Below are positions 39,271-52,560 of a DNA stretch of 62,719 nucleotides, one piece after another. Where the stretch lies: the NCBI RefSeq assembly GCF_021696945.1, contig NZ_JACYHE010000029.1, forward strand, positions 1 through 62,719, written 5' to 3'. This DNA is from Streptomyces sp. JJ36 (GTDB lineage Bacteria > Actinomycetota > Actinomycetes > Streptomycetales > Streptomycetaceae). The position numbers were made by a program, and so were the translations under genes. Below the pieces are notes generated by a model that did not search any database, had not been told where the DNA came from, and saw only the letters and a list, made by a program, of their open reading frames with translations. Each line of letters starts with the position of its first letter. Positions within the stretch are counted from its first letter, which is position 1.

Positions 39271-40555
39271 GGCTCCGGATGGTACGCGCCAGCAGGGCCG
39301 CGAGGTGCGCGTCGACGAGCCCCGGCTGCTCCAGCATCACCAGGTGCCCGCCGTCCGTCACGGTCACGAGCTCCGCGCCGGGCAGCGCCGCGGCGATGGC
39401 CTCGCTGTGCGCGTGCGGCGTGATCTGGTCCCGGTCCCCGGCGAGGACCAGCACCGGCAGCTCGGCGAAGGCGTCCAGGGCCGCCGTCTTCTCGTGCTCG
39501 GCGAAGGCCGGGTAGAACTCCGCGACCACGTCCACCGGCACCGCCTCGATCAGCCGCTGCGCGAACCGCGCCACCCCGGGGTCCACCTCGCCGGGGCTGC
39601 CGAAGGAGTAGCGCCGCACCAGGGTCGCGAAGAGATCCGAGGTCGCCTGCCGGCCGCGCTCCACCAGCCCGCTCTGCGCGGCCAGCGCCCGCAGTGCCCC
39701 GGGCAGCAGCCGCCGTACCGCCCGTACGCCGGCGGCCGGCAGCCCGTACGTCACCTCGTCCAGGCGGCCCGCGGAGGTGCCGATGAAGGCCGCCCCGGCC
39801 ACCCGTTCCGCCACGAACTCCGGGAACCGTTCGGCCAGCGCCATCATCGTCATGCCGCCCATCGAGTGCCCGACCAGCACGATCGGGCCCTCCGGCACCG
39901 CCGCGTCCAGCACCGCCTTCAGGTCCCGGCCGGTGACGTCGATGCTCACCGGCTCGCCCGCCGGCCCCCGCCCGGACCGCCCGTGGCTGCGCTGGTCCCA
40001 GAAGACGCAGCGCACCCCGCCGCGCAGTGCCGCGCGCTGGAAGTGCCAGGAGTCCTGACCCAGGCAGTACCCGTGCGAGAAGACGACCGTGGGCGGCGCC
40101 CCGGCTCCCTCCGCGCCACGGCCGCGCAGCAGCCGCGACCGGGCGCCCTCCGGCGGGTCCTCGCCCGGGGGGTCCAGCCGCACCGGCCGTACGCCCGGTC
40201 CGCCGAGCCCGTCGGCGCCCAGCGGGCCCGGCTCCTCCGCCCCCTCCGCGACGGCCGCCGCGGCTTCCCGGGCCTCCCGGGAGCCCCCGGCATCCCCGTC
40301 CGGCGCGTCCACGACGAACTCCTCCACCTCGTAGTAGAGCTCGGTGCCGTCCTCGGCGTGCACGGTGGCCGGGGTGCCGCGCAGTGACCCGTAGGGCCCC
40401 GCGATGTCCAGGGTGAGCTGCGCCCTGCGCCGCACCGTGCGGTTCACCATGAGCCGGTCCGCTGCACGGCCGGCGGCCGCGGCGCCCGCGACGGCTCCCA
40501 GGGCAGCGCCCGCGATCCCGGCACGGCGCAGCCACCCGCCCGTCCCCTCGCCCAT
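39185..40555 (-). CDS. Alpha/beta hydrolase, membrane-anchored
   Basis: This predicted 456-residue protein has an N-terminal hydrophobic helix (GIAGAALGAVAGAAAAG), a variable Pro/Glu-rich insert (about 85-145) and an alpha/beta hydrolase domain. That domain has FSHGYCLGQDSW (oxyanion region), the nucleophile elbow VGHSMGGM, an acid in LAGDRDQITP and the catalytic His in VTDGGHLVMLE. The substrate is unknown; the gene is a constant neighbour of alr and tsaE in streptomycetes. The C-terminal tail overlaps tsaE. Confidence 0.9.
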   Translation of the reverse strand: MGEGTGGWLRRAGIAGAALGAVAGAAAAGRAADRLMVNRTVRRRAQLTLDIAGPYGSLRGTPATVHAEDGTELYYEVEEFVVDAPDGDAGGSREAREAAAAVAEGAEEPGPLGADGLGGPGVRPVRLDPPGEDPPEGARSRLLRGRGAEGAGAPPTVVFSHGYCLGQDSWHFQRAALRGGVRCVFWDQRSHGRSGRGPAGEPVSIDVTGRDLKAVLDAAVPEGPIVLVGHSMGGMTMMALAERFPEFVAERVAGAAFIGTSAGRLDEVTYGLPAAGVRAVRRLLPGALRALAAQSGLVERGRQATSDLFATLVRRYSFGSPGEVDPGVARFAQRLIEAVPVDVVAEFYPAFAEHEKTAALDAFAELPVLVLAGDRDQITPHAHSEAIAAALPGAELVTVTDGGHLVMLEQPGLVDAHLAALLARTIRSHGSTAPEPPSAGRRGRRGQGPDRARRHG

Positions 40556-40559
40556 CCGG

Positions 40560-41780
40560 TCATGCCTCCCCCTGTGTCTCGCCGGCCGGGTCCTCCCCGG
40601 CGTACACCCGGGGCACCCGCGCCCCGATGCGCGTGACGATCTCGTATCCGATGCTGCCCACGGCGCGGGCCCAGTCCTCCGCGGTCGGCTCGCCGCGGTC
40701 GCCCGGGCCGAACAGCACGGCCTCGTCGCCGGCCTCCGCCGTGTCGCCGCCCAGGTCGACCACGAACTGGTCCATGGCCACCCGCCCGGCGACCGTCCGC
40801 GGCTTCCCGGCCACCAGCACGGGGCCGGTGCCGGAGGCGTGCCGCGGGATGCCGTCCGCGTACCCGGCCGGGACCAGGGCCAGCGTGGTCTCGCCGGGGG
40901 TGGTGTAGGTGTGCCCGTAGCTCACCCCGTGCCCGCCGGGTACCCGCTTCACCTGCGCGAGCGAGGCGCGCAACGTCATCGCGGGGCGCAGGCCCAGCTC
41001 GGCCGCGCTCCCCACCTCGGGGGACGGGGAGAGGCCGTACACCGACACCCCCGGCCGGACCAGGTCGAAGTGCGACTCCGGCAGCGTCAGGGTGGCCGGG
41101 GAGTTCGCCAGGTGCCGCACCTCGGGGTCCAGGCCGGCCCGCCCGGCGACGGACAGCGCCTCCCGGAACGCGTCGAGCTGCGCGGCGATGGACGGATGGC
41201 CCGGCTCGTCCGCGCAGGCGAAGTGCGACCAGACGCCGGTGACCCGCACCGTTCCCTCGGACTCCGCTGCCCGGGCGGCCGCGACCAGATCCGGCCAGTC
41301 GGCGGGCGGACAGCCGTTCCTGCCCAGCCCGGTGTCCACCTTGAGCTGGACCCGGGCGGTGCGCCCGGCCGCCCGCGCCCCCGCGACCGCCTCGTCCAGG
41401 GCCCAGCGGCCGCTCGCCGCCACGTCCACCCCGGCCTCGACGGCCTCCCGCCACGGGCCGCCCGGCGTCCACAGCCAGCACAGCACCGGGCCCCGGTCGC
41501 CCGCGGCACGCAGCGCCAGCGCCTCCTCGGGGGTGGCCGTGCCCAGCCAGGCGGCGCCCGCCTGCCGGGCGGCACGGGCACACGGCAACAGGCCGTGGCC
41601 GTAGGCGTCGGCCTTGACCACGGCCATCAGCGCCGCCCCGGGGGCGCGGGCCCGCAGGGCCCGGACGTTGGACCGCACCGCGCCGAGATCGATCTCGGCG
41701 CGGACCCGGAACGCCTCCGCGGAGGGCGGAGGCACGGCCGCGGGCGGCGGGGGCGGCGAGGCGGAGGACTGGTGGTTCAC
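40560..41780 (-). CDS. alr: Alanine racemase
   Basis: This 406-residue PLP enzyme makes D-alanine for the cell wall. The PLP lysine lies in AVVKADAYGHG, followed by KVDTGLGRNG, SHFACAD, LVRPGVSVYG, and the second catalytic Tyr in VSYGHTYTTP. It is four bases upstream of the hydrolase gene. The N-terminal 25 residues are a Pro/Ser-rich extension. Confidence 0.96.
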   Translation of the reverse strand: MNHQSSASPPPPPAAVPPPSAEAFRVRAEIDLGAVRSNVRALRARAPGAALMAVVKADAYGHGLLPCARAARQAGAAWLGTATPEEALALRAAGDRGPVLCWLWTPGGPWREAVEAGVDVAASGRWALDEAVAGARAAGRTARVQLKVDTGLGRNGCPPADWPDLVAAARAAESEGTVRVTGVWSHFACADEPGHPSIAAQLDAFREALSVAGRAGLDPEVRHLANSPATLTLPESHFDLVRPGVSVYGLSPSPEVGSAAELGLRPAMTLRASLAQVKRVPGGHGVSYGHTYTTPGETTLALVPAGYADGIPRHASGTGPVLVAGKPRTVAGRVAMDQFVVDLGGDTAEAGDEAVLFGPGDRGEPTAEDWARAVGSIGYEIVTRIGARVPRVYAGEDPAGETQGEA

Positions 41781-41798
41781 CCGCCCAGTCTCTCACCG

Positions 41799-42839
41799 CT
41801 AGCGATTCGGCTTCCGTCCCCAGATGTAAACCCGGTCGCCGCGGCTCAGCACGTGCCACAGGCGCTTCGCGTCCTCGTACTGCAGATTGACGCACCCGTG
41901 CGACCCCGGCCCGGTGTAGATGTCGTCGTACACCCCGTGGATGGCCTGACCGCCGTTGAAGTACTGGCTGAACGGCATCGGCGCGTCATACAGCCGGGAG
42001 TGCTCGTGCCGCACCCGGTTGGTGATCCGGTGCCAGCCGGTGCGGGTCTCGTAGCCCGGCTTGCCGCTGCGGATCGGGACCGGCTCGTAGATCATCCGGT
42101 CGCCGTGGCGCACCCACATGATCTGCCGGCTCAGGTCCAGACAGGCGACGGTGCCGCTGGTGCGCGGGCAGCCGCGGAGCTGGTCCGGGTTGGCGCGGGC
42201 CCAGCGGAGGGTCATGACCTTCCAGGTGGTGGGACCCGCGAAGCCGCTGTTCGGATAGATGCCGATCCGGGTCTGGTACTTCTGGATCGCCCGGCAGTCG
42301 GCGGGCGACTGCACGCCGTCGACCTCCAGGCCGAGCCGGCGCTCCACGAAGCTCTGGTAGGGCCCGGTCGACTCCGAGCACTGCGGCCGCGGCTCCTGCC
42401 GCGGGTTGGGCGGCCGTGCCGGCCGCGTGCCGCTGCCGGGGACGGTGACCTCCTCACCGGGCGGTACGTACTCGATGAGCGCGGTGGGCGTCGCGTACTC
42501 GGGGCCGGGCGTACGCCGCTCCGGCCCCGGGCGCCCGTACCGCCGGTCGGCGCCCTGTGCGGGGGCGTCCGGGTCCGCGGGGCGCCGCGCGGCCGGGCCC
42601 GGGTCCTCGCGGGGCGGGAAGGCGCCCTGGTCGGGGGTGATGCGCTGGTAGCGCTGCTTGGGCGGCAGCGGGAAGCCCGGGACGAGCCGGGACTCGGGGA
42701 CGTGGCCGCCGGGTCCGGGGCCGTCGTCGGTCGTGGCGGCCGCCGCGGAGGTGGCGGCGCCGCCGAGGAACAGGGGCAGGGCGGTGGCGGCGGCGAGCAG
42801 CGCCGCGCCCAGGCGTGGGCGTGGGGTTCTGGCAGTCAC
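41799..42839 (-). CDS. Secreted L,D-transpeptidase (YkuD) with peptidoglycan-binding domain
   Basis: This predicted 346-residue exported protein has a signal peptide (LGAALLAAATALPLFLGGAATSAAA), a Pro/Arg-rich linker (about 45-140) and a peptidoglycan-binding-like domain with Cys pairs (about 145-230). The C-terminal YkuD domain has the catalytic set IHGVYDD and GSHGCVNLQYEDAKRLW. It would form 3-3 peptidoglycan crosslinks or attach proteins. GTG 42839 is chosen because the signal peptide begins there. A 7-bp hairpin (CCGCACC/GGTGCGG near 42973-42990) lies between it and nnrD. Confidence 0.9.
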   Translation of the reverse strand: MTARTPRPRLGAALLAAATALPLFLGGAATSAAAATTDDGPGPGGHVPESRLVPGFPLPPKQRYQRITPDQGAFPPREDPGPAARRPADPDAPAQGADRRYGRPGPERRTPGPEYATPTALIEYVPPGEEVTVPGSGTRPARPPNPRQEPRPQCSESTGPYQSFVERRLGLEVDGVQSPADCRAIQKYQTRIGIYPNSGFAGPTTWKVMTLRWARANPDQLRGCPRTSGTVACLDLSRQIMWVRHGDRMIYEPVPIRSGKPGYETRTGWHRITNRVRHEHSRLYDAPMPFSQYFNGGQAIHGVYDDIYTGPGSHGCVNLQYEDAKRLWHVLSRGDRVYIWGRKPNR

Positions 42840-43019
42840 GCCCGTACCTCTCCCGCGGTTCGCGGGCCCTCTCACGCGGAGACCCGCCACGACCACCCCC
42901 CTGCACGGCCTTTTCCCCCCGCGGGAGCAACGCCCTCCGCCCGGGTGTCCGGTGCCGCCCCTCCGGCCGGCACCGCACCCCGTGGTGCGGAGCACGCCCG
43001 CCGCGCAGGCGCGCCCCGC

Positions 43020-44480
43020 TCAGCCGGGGCGGCTCGCCTCGACGTCGGTCCAGGCACGGGAGAGCGCCCCGGCGACATCCATCGCGGACGGCGGCTCCTC
43101 CGCCACCCTCCCGGCCAGCCCGTGCAGATAGGCCCCCGCCGACGCGGCCTCCCGTACCGGCAGCCCCGTGGCCAGCAGCGAACCGACCAGCCCGGACAGC
43201 ACGTCCCCGGTGCCCGCCGTGGCCAGGCGCCCGGTACCGGTCGGATTGACGCGTACCGGCTCCTCCCCGTCCGGGCCGGCGATCACCGTCGTCGACCCCT
43301 TGAGCAGCACCGAGGCCCCGGTGTCCGCGGCCAGGCGCCGGGCCGCGCTCATCCGGGCCGCCTCCACCTCCTCGCGGGAGACGCCCAGCAACGCCGCCGC
43401 CTCCCCCGCGTGCGGGGTGAGCAGGGTGGGCTGCGAACGGCCGCGGAGCGCGGCGCGGTCCAGCAGATGCAGCCCGTCGGCGTCGACCAGCACGGGCACC
43501 TCGGAGGCCAGCACCTCCTCCAGGGCGCCACGAGGTCCGGCGCCGTCACCGAGGCCCGGCCCGACCACCCAGGACTGCACGCGCCCCGCCTTGGCCGGCC
43601 CGGCCTCGCTCACCAGCGTCTCCGGGAACCGCCGCACCACCGCGTCCGCCGCCGGCCCCACGTACCGCACGGCCCCGGCGCCGCCGCGCAGCGCCCCGGC
43701 GACGGCGAGCACCGCGGCACCCGGGTAGCGCGCGGACCCGGCGGCCACCCCGACGACCCCGCGGCGGTACTTGTCGCTCTCCGCTGCGGGCCGCGGCAGC
43801 AGCGCGGCGACGTCCGCGTGCTGGGCGGCCTCGGCGGCGGCCTCTTCGGGACCGGGCAGATACGGCCCGAGCCCGATGTCGACCAGCCGCACCGCCCCGG
43901 CGTGCTCCCGCGCGGGGTCGACCAGCAGCCCCGGCTTGTAGGCGCCGAAGGTCACCGTCGCGGCGGCCCGTACCGCCTCACCCCGCACCTCGCCGGTGTC
44001 GGCGTCGACGCCGCTGGGCAGGTCCACCGCGACCACCGGCGTGCCGGCGTTCGCCACCGCCCGCACCAGCTCCGCCGCCCCGGGGCGCAGCCCGCCCGTG
44101 CCGCCGATGCCGACGATCCCGTCCAGCACCAGGTGGGCGCGGGCGAGCGGGGGCCCGGCCTCCTCCGGTCCGACGGCCCGCCCGCCGGCGGCCCGCAGGG
44201 CGGCGAGCCCGCCGGGGTGGGCGCGGTCGGGGGTGAGCAGCACGGCGGTCACCCCGGCGCCGCGGCGGGCCAGCCGGGCCCCGGCGTGGAGCGCGTCCCC
44301 GCCGTTGTCGCCGCTGCCGGCCAGCAGCACCACCCGGGACCCGTACGTCCGTACCAGCATCCCGGCGCAGGCGGCGGCCAGCCCGGCGGCCGCCCGCTGC
44401 ATCAGCGTCCCCTCGGGGAGCCGCGCCATCAGGGCGCGCTCCGCGTTCCGTACGGTCTCCACCCGGTACGCAGTCCTCAT
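43020..44480 (-). CDS. nnrD: Bifunctional NAD(P)H-hydrate epimerase / ADP-dependent hydrate dehydratase
   Basis: This 486-residue fusion has an N-terminal epimerase (NnrE/YjeF) with LLAGSGDNGGDALHAGARL and VVAVDLPSGVDADTGEV. The C-terminal dehydratase is of the ribokinase fold, with PVLVDADGLHLL, LTPHAGEAAALLG and ATAGTGDVLSGLVGSLLA. It repairs damaged, hydrated nicotinamide cofactors. It lies between acpS and the L,D-transpeptidase in the usual actinomycete order. Confidence 0.95.
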   Translation of the reverse strand: MRTAYRVETVRNAERALMARLPEGTLMQRAAAGLAAACAGMLVRTYGSRVVLLAGSGDNGGDALHAGARLARRGAGVTAVLLTPDRAHPGGLAALRAAGGRAVGPEEAGPPLARAHLVLDGIVGIGGTGGLRPGAAELVRAVANAGTPVVAVDLPSGVDADTGEVRGEAVRAAATVTFGAYKPGLLVDPAREHAGAVRLVDIGLGPYLPGPEEAAAEAAQHADVAALLPRPAAESDKYRRGVVGVAAGSARYPGAAVLAVAGALRGGAGAVRYVGPAADAVVRRFPETLVSEAGPAKAGRVQSWVVGPGLGDGAGPRGALEEVLASEVPVLVDADGLHLLDRAALRGRSQPTLLTPHAGEAAALLGVSREEVEAARMSAARRLAADTGASVLLKGSTTVIAGPDGEEPVRVNPTGTGRLATAGTGDVLSGLVGSLLATGLPVREAASAGAYLHGLAGRVAEEPPSAMDVAGALSRAWTDVEASRPG

Positions 44481-44559
44481 GCGCCCAGTGTGACGAACCC
44501 GCGTCCGCCCCGCGGCCGGAGGGCCCTTCGCCCCGCGCCCGGCACGGGTGCCGACTCCC

Positions 44560-44928
44560 TCAGCGCTCGGCGACCACCACTGCCGAGGCGACGCCCGCGT
44601 CATGGCTGAGCGACACGTGCCACCCGGAGACGCCCAGCTCCGCCGCCCGGGCGGCCACGGTGCCGCGGACCACCAGGGAGGGCTGGCCGGAGTCCGCCTG
44701 CACCACCTCCGCGTCCGTCCAGCGCAACCCGCGCGGCGCGCCCAGGGCCTTCGCCAGCGCCTCCTTCGCCGCGAACCGCGCGGCGAGCGAGGCGACGCCG
44801 CGCCGCTCGCCGCTCGGCAGGTACAGCTCCGCCTCGACGAAGAGCCGCTCGGCCATCTGCGGCGTACGCTCCAGCGCCGCCGCGAACCGGTCGATCTCCG
44901 CGACGTCGATCCCCACCCCCACGATCAC
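44560..44928 (-). CDS. acpS: Holo-[acyl-carrier-protein] synthase
   Basis: This 122-residue phosphopantetheinyl transferase has [16 protein letters not shown] with the metal-binding Asp, and [15 protein letters not shown] with the second acidic motif. It activates the acyl carrier protein of fatty acid synthesis. GTG 44928 is used; the long open frame upstream overlaps glmS and is spurious. It follows glmS by 13 bases. Confidence 0.95.
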   Translation of the reverse strand: MIVGVGIDVAEIDRFAAALERTPQMAERLFVEAELYLPSGERRGVASLAARFAAKEALAKALGAPRGLRWTDAEVVQADSGQPSLVVRGTVAARAAELGVSGWHVSLSHDAGVASAVVVAER

Positions 44929-44941
44929 CGGACCGGCCGCC

Positions 44942-46789
<1,848 letters not shown>

Positions 46790-46827
46790 GCGCGAAGCCT
46801 ACGACGCGGCCCCGGGGGATCCACGCA

Positions 46828-47082
46828 TCACCCCTCGTGGGCGGCCCGCTCTATGGCGTCCTGCAGCAGATCGAGGTATTCCGCTTCCTCGCAGCGCGGC
46901 TTGCTGCCGGGCACGTAGAGGTCGAGGGACTCGGCGAGATCCTCGCCCAGGTCCTCTTCGGGCAGGTCGGCCGCTATGTCCTCGTGGACCCGGCCGGCGG
47001 TCGAGGGGCGCGCGCCTGCCGCGTACGGGCGTCCGGCGGCCCGGTCCCGGTGCCGGCGCACCCGGGCGAGAAGTGAGCTCAT
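46828..47082 (-). CDS. Small acidic protein of unknown function upstream of glmS
   Basis: This predicted 84-residue protein starts at ATG 47082 with GGGGGA upstream. It has a basic N-terminus (LLARVRRHRDRAAGR) and an acidic, helical C-terminal half (HEDIAADLPEEDLGEDLAESL...EEAEYLDLLQDAIERAA). No domain is recognised. It lies 38 bases before glmS and is probably co-transcribed with it. Confidence 0.65.
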   Translation of the reverse strand: MSSLLARVRRHRDRAAGRPYAAGARPSTAGRVHEDIAADLPEEDLGEDLAESLDLYVPGSKPRCEEAEYLDLLQDAIERAAHEG

Positions 47083-47122
47083 GGGGTCCCCCATACGGCG
47101 GTGACACGTGGAGGAAACGTAA

Positions 47123-48697
<1,575 letters not shown>

Positions 48698-48775
48698 CGC
48701 GCGACCGCCCGGGCGCGACGACCGGGGCACCGGGGCGCGGACGCCCACCCCGGCCCGGGTACGACGCCCCCCTTC

Positions 48776-48866
48776 CGTATCCGGCGCGACGGGCGCCCCG
48801 CGTATCCGGCGCGACGACCGACGGGCGGCCCGGCGCGTCCCCGGGGCCCGCGCATCCGGCGCGGCG
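48776..48866. repeat. Three short direct repeats (CGTATCCGGCGCGACG)
   Basis: Two exact 16-base copies (48776-48791 and 48801-48816) and a 14/16 copy (48851-48866) lie in the 182-bp space between the phosphatase and the convergent ABC permease. Function unknown. Confidence 0.5.
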
Positions 48867-48879
48867 CCGACCCCGCGGC

Positions 48880-49689
48880 TCAGGCGCGGCGCCGGTAGGC
48901 CCGCATGGCCAGCGGCAGGAAGACCGCCGCGATCCCGGCTGCCCACACCAGCGACCACAGCACCGGTGCGGCGACCTCGCCGCCGACCAGCAGCCCGCGG
49001 AAGGCGTCGGAGAGATGCGTGACCGGATTGACGTCCACCCACGCCTGCAACCAGCCGGGCATGGTCTCCACCCGGACGAACGCGCTGCTGGTGAAGGTGA
49101 TGGGGAAGATCAGGGTGAAGGCGAAGACCTGCACCTTCTCCGGGTCCCCGGCCAGCATGCCGATCAGGACGGCGCTCCAGGCGACGGCCGCGGCGAAGAT
49201 CATCAGCAGCAGCGCCGCGCCGAGGAACCCGTCCAGGCCGCCGGTGATGCGGAACCCCAGCGCGGAGCCGAGCGCGATCATCAGCAGCATCGCCCAGAGC
49301 TGCTTGGCCAGGTCCGCGGTGATCCGCCCGAAGAGCGGTGCGGAGCGCGCGATGGGCAGGCTCCGCAACCGGTCGAAGACGCCCTTCGTCAGGTCGTTGT
49401 TCAGCGACATCGCCGTGTACATCGACATGAAGAGGGTGTTCTGCACGATGATGCCCGCGAGGGCGTACTGCAGGTAGTCCTGCGGGGAGCCGGCCATCTG
49501 ACCGCCGAAGACGAACGTGAAGAGGAACACGAACATGATCGGCGTGATGCTGTAGTCCACCAGCTCCAGCGGGTTGTGCTTCACCGAGACCAGGCTCCGC
49601 CACGCCATGGTGCCCGTCTGCCGGACACCCGCGCCCGCTCGGACCCGGCCGCTCTTGGTCAGCGGGGCGGTCAGCGTCGTCGCACTCAT
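48880..49689 (-). CDS. ABC-2 type exporter permease (DrrB-like)
   Basis: This predicted 269-residue protein has about six membrane segments (ITPIMFVFLFTFVFGG, LAGIIVQNTLFMSMYTA, LLMIALGSALGF, LLMIFAAAVAWSAVLIGML, FTLIFPITFTSSAFV and a last one ending in RRRA). It pairs with the ATPase encoded upstream (one-base overlap) to form a daunorubicin-resistance-type exporter. The substrate is unknown. Confidence 0.9.
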   Translation of the reverse strand: MSATTLTAPLTKSGRVRAGAGVRQTGTMAWRSLVSVKHNPLELVDYSITPIMFVFLFTFVFGGQMAGSPQDYLQYALAGIIVQNTLFMSMYTAMSLNNDLTKGVFDRLRSLPIARSAPLFGRITADLAKQLWAMLLMIALGSALGFRITGGLDGFLGAALLLMIFAAAVAWSAVLIGMLAGDPEKVQVFAFTLIFPITFTSSAFVRVETMPGWLQAWVDVNPVTHLSDAFRGLLVGGEVAAPVLWSLVWAAGIAAVFLPLAMRAYRRRA

Positions 49690-50696
49690 CACGCACTCTC
49701 CGCCCGGGAGTACTCCGCCGCGCCGACCGCGGCCGCCTCCGGGCCCTCGGCAGGCTCCGCCTCGGGCTCCGCCCGGTGGCCGGTCAGGGCCAGGAACACC
49801 TCGTCCAGCGAGGAGCGGCGCAACGCCAGCTCGCCGACCGCGATGCCCTCCTGGTCCAGCCGCCGCACCACCGCGGGGAGGACCGCCGGGTCGTTGACCG
49901 GAGCGGTGATCACCTCACCCTCGACCTGGGTCTGCGGGCCGGCCGCCTCGGCCACCAGCACGGCGACCGCGCCCAGGTCCGCCGCCTCCCGCGGGCGGAG
50001 CTGGAGCACCTGGCCGCCCACCGCCGACTTGAGCTCGTCGGGCGTGCCCTCGGCGATCACCCGGCCCTTGTCGATCACCACGATGTCGTCCGCGAGCCGG
50101 TCCGCCTCGTCCAGGTACTGCGTGGTGAGCAGGGCCGTGACGCCCTCGGCGACCAGGCCGCGCAGCATGTCCCACAGCTCCCCGCGGCTGTGCGGGTCCA
50201 GGCCTGTGGTCGGCTCGTCCAGGAAGAGGATCTGCGGCCGCCCGACCAGGCTGGCCGCCAGGTCCAGCCGGCGGCGCATGCCGCCGGAGAAGGTCTTCAC
50301 GGCCCGGCCGCCCGCGTCACCGAGCTGGAAGCGCTCCAGCAACTCGGCCGCCCGGCCCCTCGCCTCCCGCCGCGGCATGCCCAGCAGCCGGCCGATGAGC
50401 AGCAGGTTCTCGGTGCCGGTGAGGTTCTCGTCGACCGCGGCGTACTGCCCGGTGAGACCGACCAGGGACCGCACCCGGCCGGCCTCGCGCACCACGTCGT
50501 GACCCACGACGGTGGCGCGGCCCGCGTCCGGCCGGAGCAGGGTGGCGAAGATGCGCACCGCGGTGGTCTTGCCCGCGCCGTTCGGGCCCAGCAGGCCGAG
50601 CACCGAACCGGTGCGCACCGCCAGGTCGACGCCGTCCAGCGCCTGGGTCTCCTTGAACCGTTTGGCCAGGCCCTCTGCCTGGATCGCGTAACTCAT
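49689..50696 (-). CDS. ABC transporter ATPase (DrrA-like)
   Basis: This 335-residue ATPase has Walker A LLGPNGAGKTTAVRI, a Q-loop near GLTGQYAAVDENLTG, signature KTFSGGMRRRLDLA, Walker B ILFLDEPTTGLDP and the H-loop position occupied by Gln (LLTTQYLDEADRL), as in DrrA relatives. The extended C-terminal domain with LRRSSLDEVFLALTGH is also DrrA-like. It may export a toxic compound and could be an accessory insertion next to glmM. The 225-bp gap to glmM shows nothing clear. Confidence 0.92.
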   Translation of the reverse strand: MSYAIQAEGLAKRFKETQALDGVDLAVRTGSVLGLLGPNGAGKTTAVRIFATLLRPDAGRATVVGHDVVREAGRVRSLVGLTGQYAAVDENLTGTENLLLIGRLLGMPRREARGRAAELLERFQLGDAGGRAVKTFSGGMRRRLDLAASLVGRPQILFLDEPTTGLDPHSRGELWDMLRGLVAEGVTALLTTQYLDEADRLADDIVVIDKGRVIAEGTPDELKSAVGGQVLQLRPREAADLGAVAVLVAEAAGPQTQVEGEVITAPVNDPAVLPAVVRRLDQEGIAVGELALRRSSLDEVFLALTGHRAEPEAEPAEGPEAAAVGAAEYSRAESA

Positions 50697-50921
50697 GACG
50701 TGGCCTCGGAGTCTCTCGGGTCGTGACCGCCCGGCTCGGCGTCCACTCCTGCGACAACTGTGACCCACGCCACTGACATTCCGCCCGGTCGTCCGGGTTT
50801 ACCCGCTTTTTGCCGGGCCTTCGGCTCCGCGGTCACGCAGCCGCCGAGTCCGGGAACACCGGCACCCCGCGGCACCCGGCACCCGGCACCGCGGCGAGGT
50901 ACACCCGCACCCGGCGGCGCC

Positions 50922-52280
50922 CTACCCGAGGGCGCGCTTGACCACGTCCGCCAGCCGGTCCGCCACCGACCGGGCGAGCTCCAGCTCGGCCGCCTCCACC
51001 ATCACCCGTACGACCGGCTCCGTGCCCGAGGAGCGCAGCAGCACCCGGCCGGTCTCGCCCAGCTCGGTCTCCGCGTCGGCGACCGCGGAGGCCAGCTCGG
51101 CGGAGCTGCCGACCCGCGACTTGTCCACGTCCCGCACGTTGACCAGCACCTGCGGCAGCCGCTCCATCACCGCGGCCAGCTCGGCCAGCGGCCGTCCGGT
51201 GGCCGCGACCCGCGCCGCCAGCATCAGCCCGGTCAGCGTGCCGTCACCGGTGGTCGCGTGGTCCAGGACGATGACGTGCCCGGACTGCTCGCCGCCCAGC
51301 GAGTAGCCGCCCCGCTTCATCTCCTCCAGCACGTAGCGGTCGCCCACGGCGGTCTGCAGCAACTCGATGCCCTCCCGGCGCATGGCCAGCTTGAAGCCGA
51401 GGTTCGACATCACGGTGGTGACCACGGTGTTCTGCCGCAGGGCGCCGGCCTCCTTCAGGCCGATCCCGAGGACGGCGAGGATCTGGTCGCCGTCCACCTC
51501 GTCCCCGGCCGCGTCCACGGCCAGACAGCGGTCCGCGTCCCCGTCGTGCGCCACGCCGAGGTCGGCGCCGTGCTCGACGACGGCGGCGCGCAGCTTGGCG
51601 AGATGCGTGGAGCCGCACTCGTGGTTGATGTTGAGCCCGTCGGGCTCGGTGCCGATGGTGACCACCTCGGCGCCGGCGCGGGCGAAGGCCTCGGGCGAGA
51701 CCCGGGCGGCGGCGCCGTGTGCGCCGTCGATCACGACCCGGAGGCCGTCGAGCCGGTTGGGCAGCACCCCGACCAGGTGGGCGACGTACTTGTCGAAGCC
51801 CTCGTCGTAGTCCCGGACCCGGCCGACACCGGCGCCGGTGGGCCGGTCCCAGGGCTCCCCGGCTGCGTGCTCGCGGTGCCGCTCCTCGATGCGGTCCTCC
51901 AGCTCGTCGGCGAGCTTGTGCCCACCGCGGGCGAAGAACTTGATGCCGTTGTCCGGCATCGGGTTGTGGCTGGCGGAGAGCATCACGCCGAGGTCGGCGC
52001 CGAGTGCACCGGTCAGGTAGGCGACCGCCGGCGTGGGCAGCACGCCGACCCGGAGCACGTCCACCCCGGCGCTGGCCAGCCCGGCCACCACGGCGGCCTC
52101 CAGGAACTCCCCGGACGCGCGCGGATCCCGCCCGACCACCGCCACCGGGCGGTGTCCCTCGAACGTTCCCGCCTCGGCGAGCACGTGCGCCGCGGCGACC
52201 GACAGGCCGAGCGCCAGCTCCGCCGTCAGGTCCTCGTTGGCGACGCCGCGCACCCCGTCCGTTCCGAAGAGTCGTCCCAC
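50922..52280 (-). CDS. glmM: Phosphoglucosamine mutase
   Basis: This 452-residue alpha-D-phosphohexomutase has [12 protein letters not shown] at the N-terminus, the phosphoserine loop [18 protein letters not shown], the metal loop [13 protein letters not shown], the sugar loop GGEQSGHVI and the phosphate-binding [12 protein letters not shown]. It converts glucosamine-6-phosphate to glucosamine-1-phosphate. GTG 52280 has AGGAAG upstream. Confidence 0.97.
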   Translation of the reverse strand: MGRLFGTDGVRGVANEDLTAELALGLSVAAAHVLAEAGTFEGHRPVAVVGRDPRASGEFLEAAVVAGLASAGVDVLRVGVLPTPAVAYLTGALGADLGVMLSASHNPMPDNGIKFFARGGHKLADELEDRIEERHREHAAGEPWDRPTGAGVGRVRDYDEGFDKYVAHLVGVLPNRLDGLRVVIDGAHGAAARVSPEAFARAGAEVVTIGTEPDGLNINHECGSTHLAKLRAAVVEHGADLGVAHDGDADRCLAVDAAGDEVDGDQILAVLGIGLKEAGALRQNTVVTTVMSNLGFKLAMRREGIELLQTAVGDRYVLEEMKRGGYSLGGEQSGHVIVLDHATTGDGTLTGLMLAARVAATGRPLAELAAVMERLPQVLVNVRDVDKSRVGSSAELASAVADAETELGETGRVLLRSSGTEPVVRVMVEAAELELARSVADRLADVVKRALG

Positions 52281-52450
52281 CGTGCTTCCTCCGAGAGTCG
52301 AGCCTGGCCGTCGGGCGCTGGCGCCCTCCCCGGCCCTTCCAGGTATACGCGCCACCGGGCGCCCCACCGCCGTTATGCCCCGGCGGCACGCCGAGGGTGC
52401 CGCCGGCCTGCGGAAACCCCCGATTCGTCCCCTTGCCCCGATAAGGGGAA

Positions 52451-52483
52451 CGCCCCGGTGGCACGGTGCGTGCCACCGGGGCG
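52451..52483 (-). terminator. Terminator after rpsI
   Basis: CGCCCCGGTGGCAC and GTGCCACCGGGGCG pair perfectly over 14 bp with a 5-base loop, about 80 bases downstream of the rpsI stop. The 280-bp gap 52281-52560 otherwise holds the glmM promoter region. Confidence 0.85.
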
Positions 52484-52560
52484 TCGACGCTGCCAACGGC
52501 GGTCCGGCGGGTTCCCGGGCCGGGGCCCGGGACGGCGCCGGCCGCCCGGCAAGCGCGGCG

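Noticed and set aside
40404..44609. A 1401-codon open frame on the + strand
   Set aside because: It runs antisense through alr, the L,D-transpeptidase and nnrD, is low-complexity Arg/Gly/Pro-rich and has no family motif. It is a GC-rich shadow.
48776..48866. CRISPR-like array
   Set aside because: Only three 16-base repeats with unequal spacing and no cas genes.
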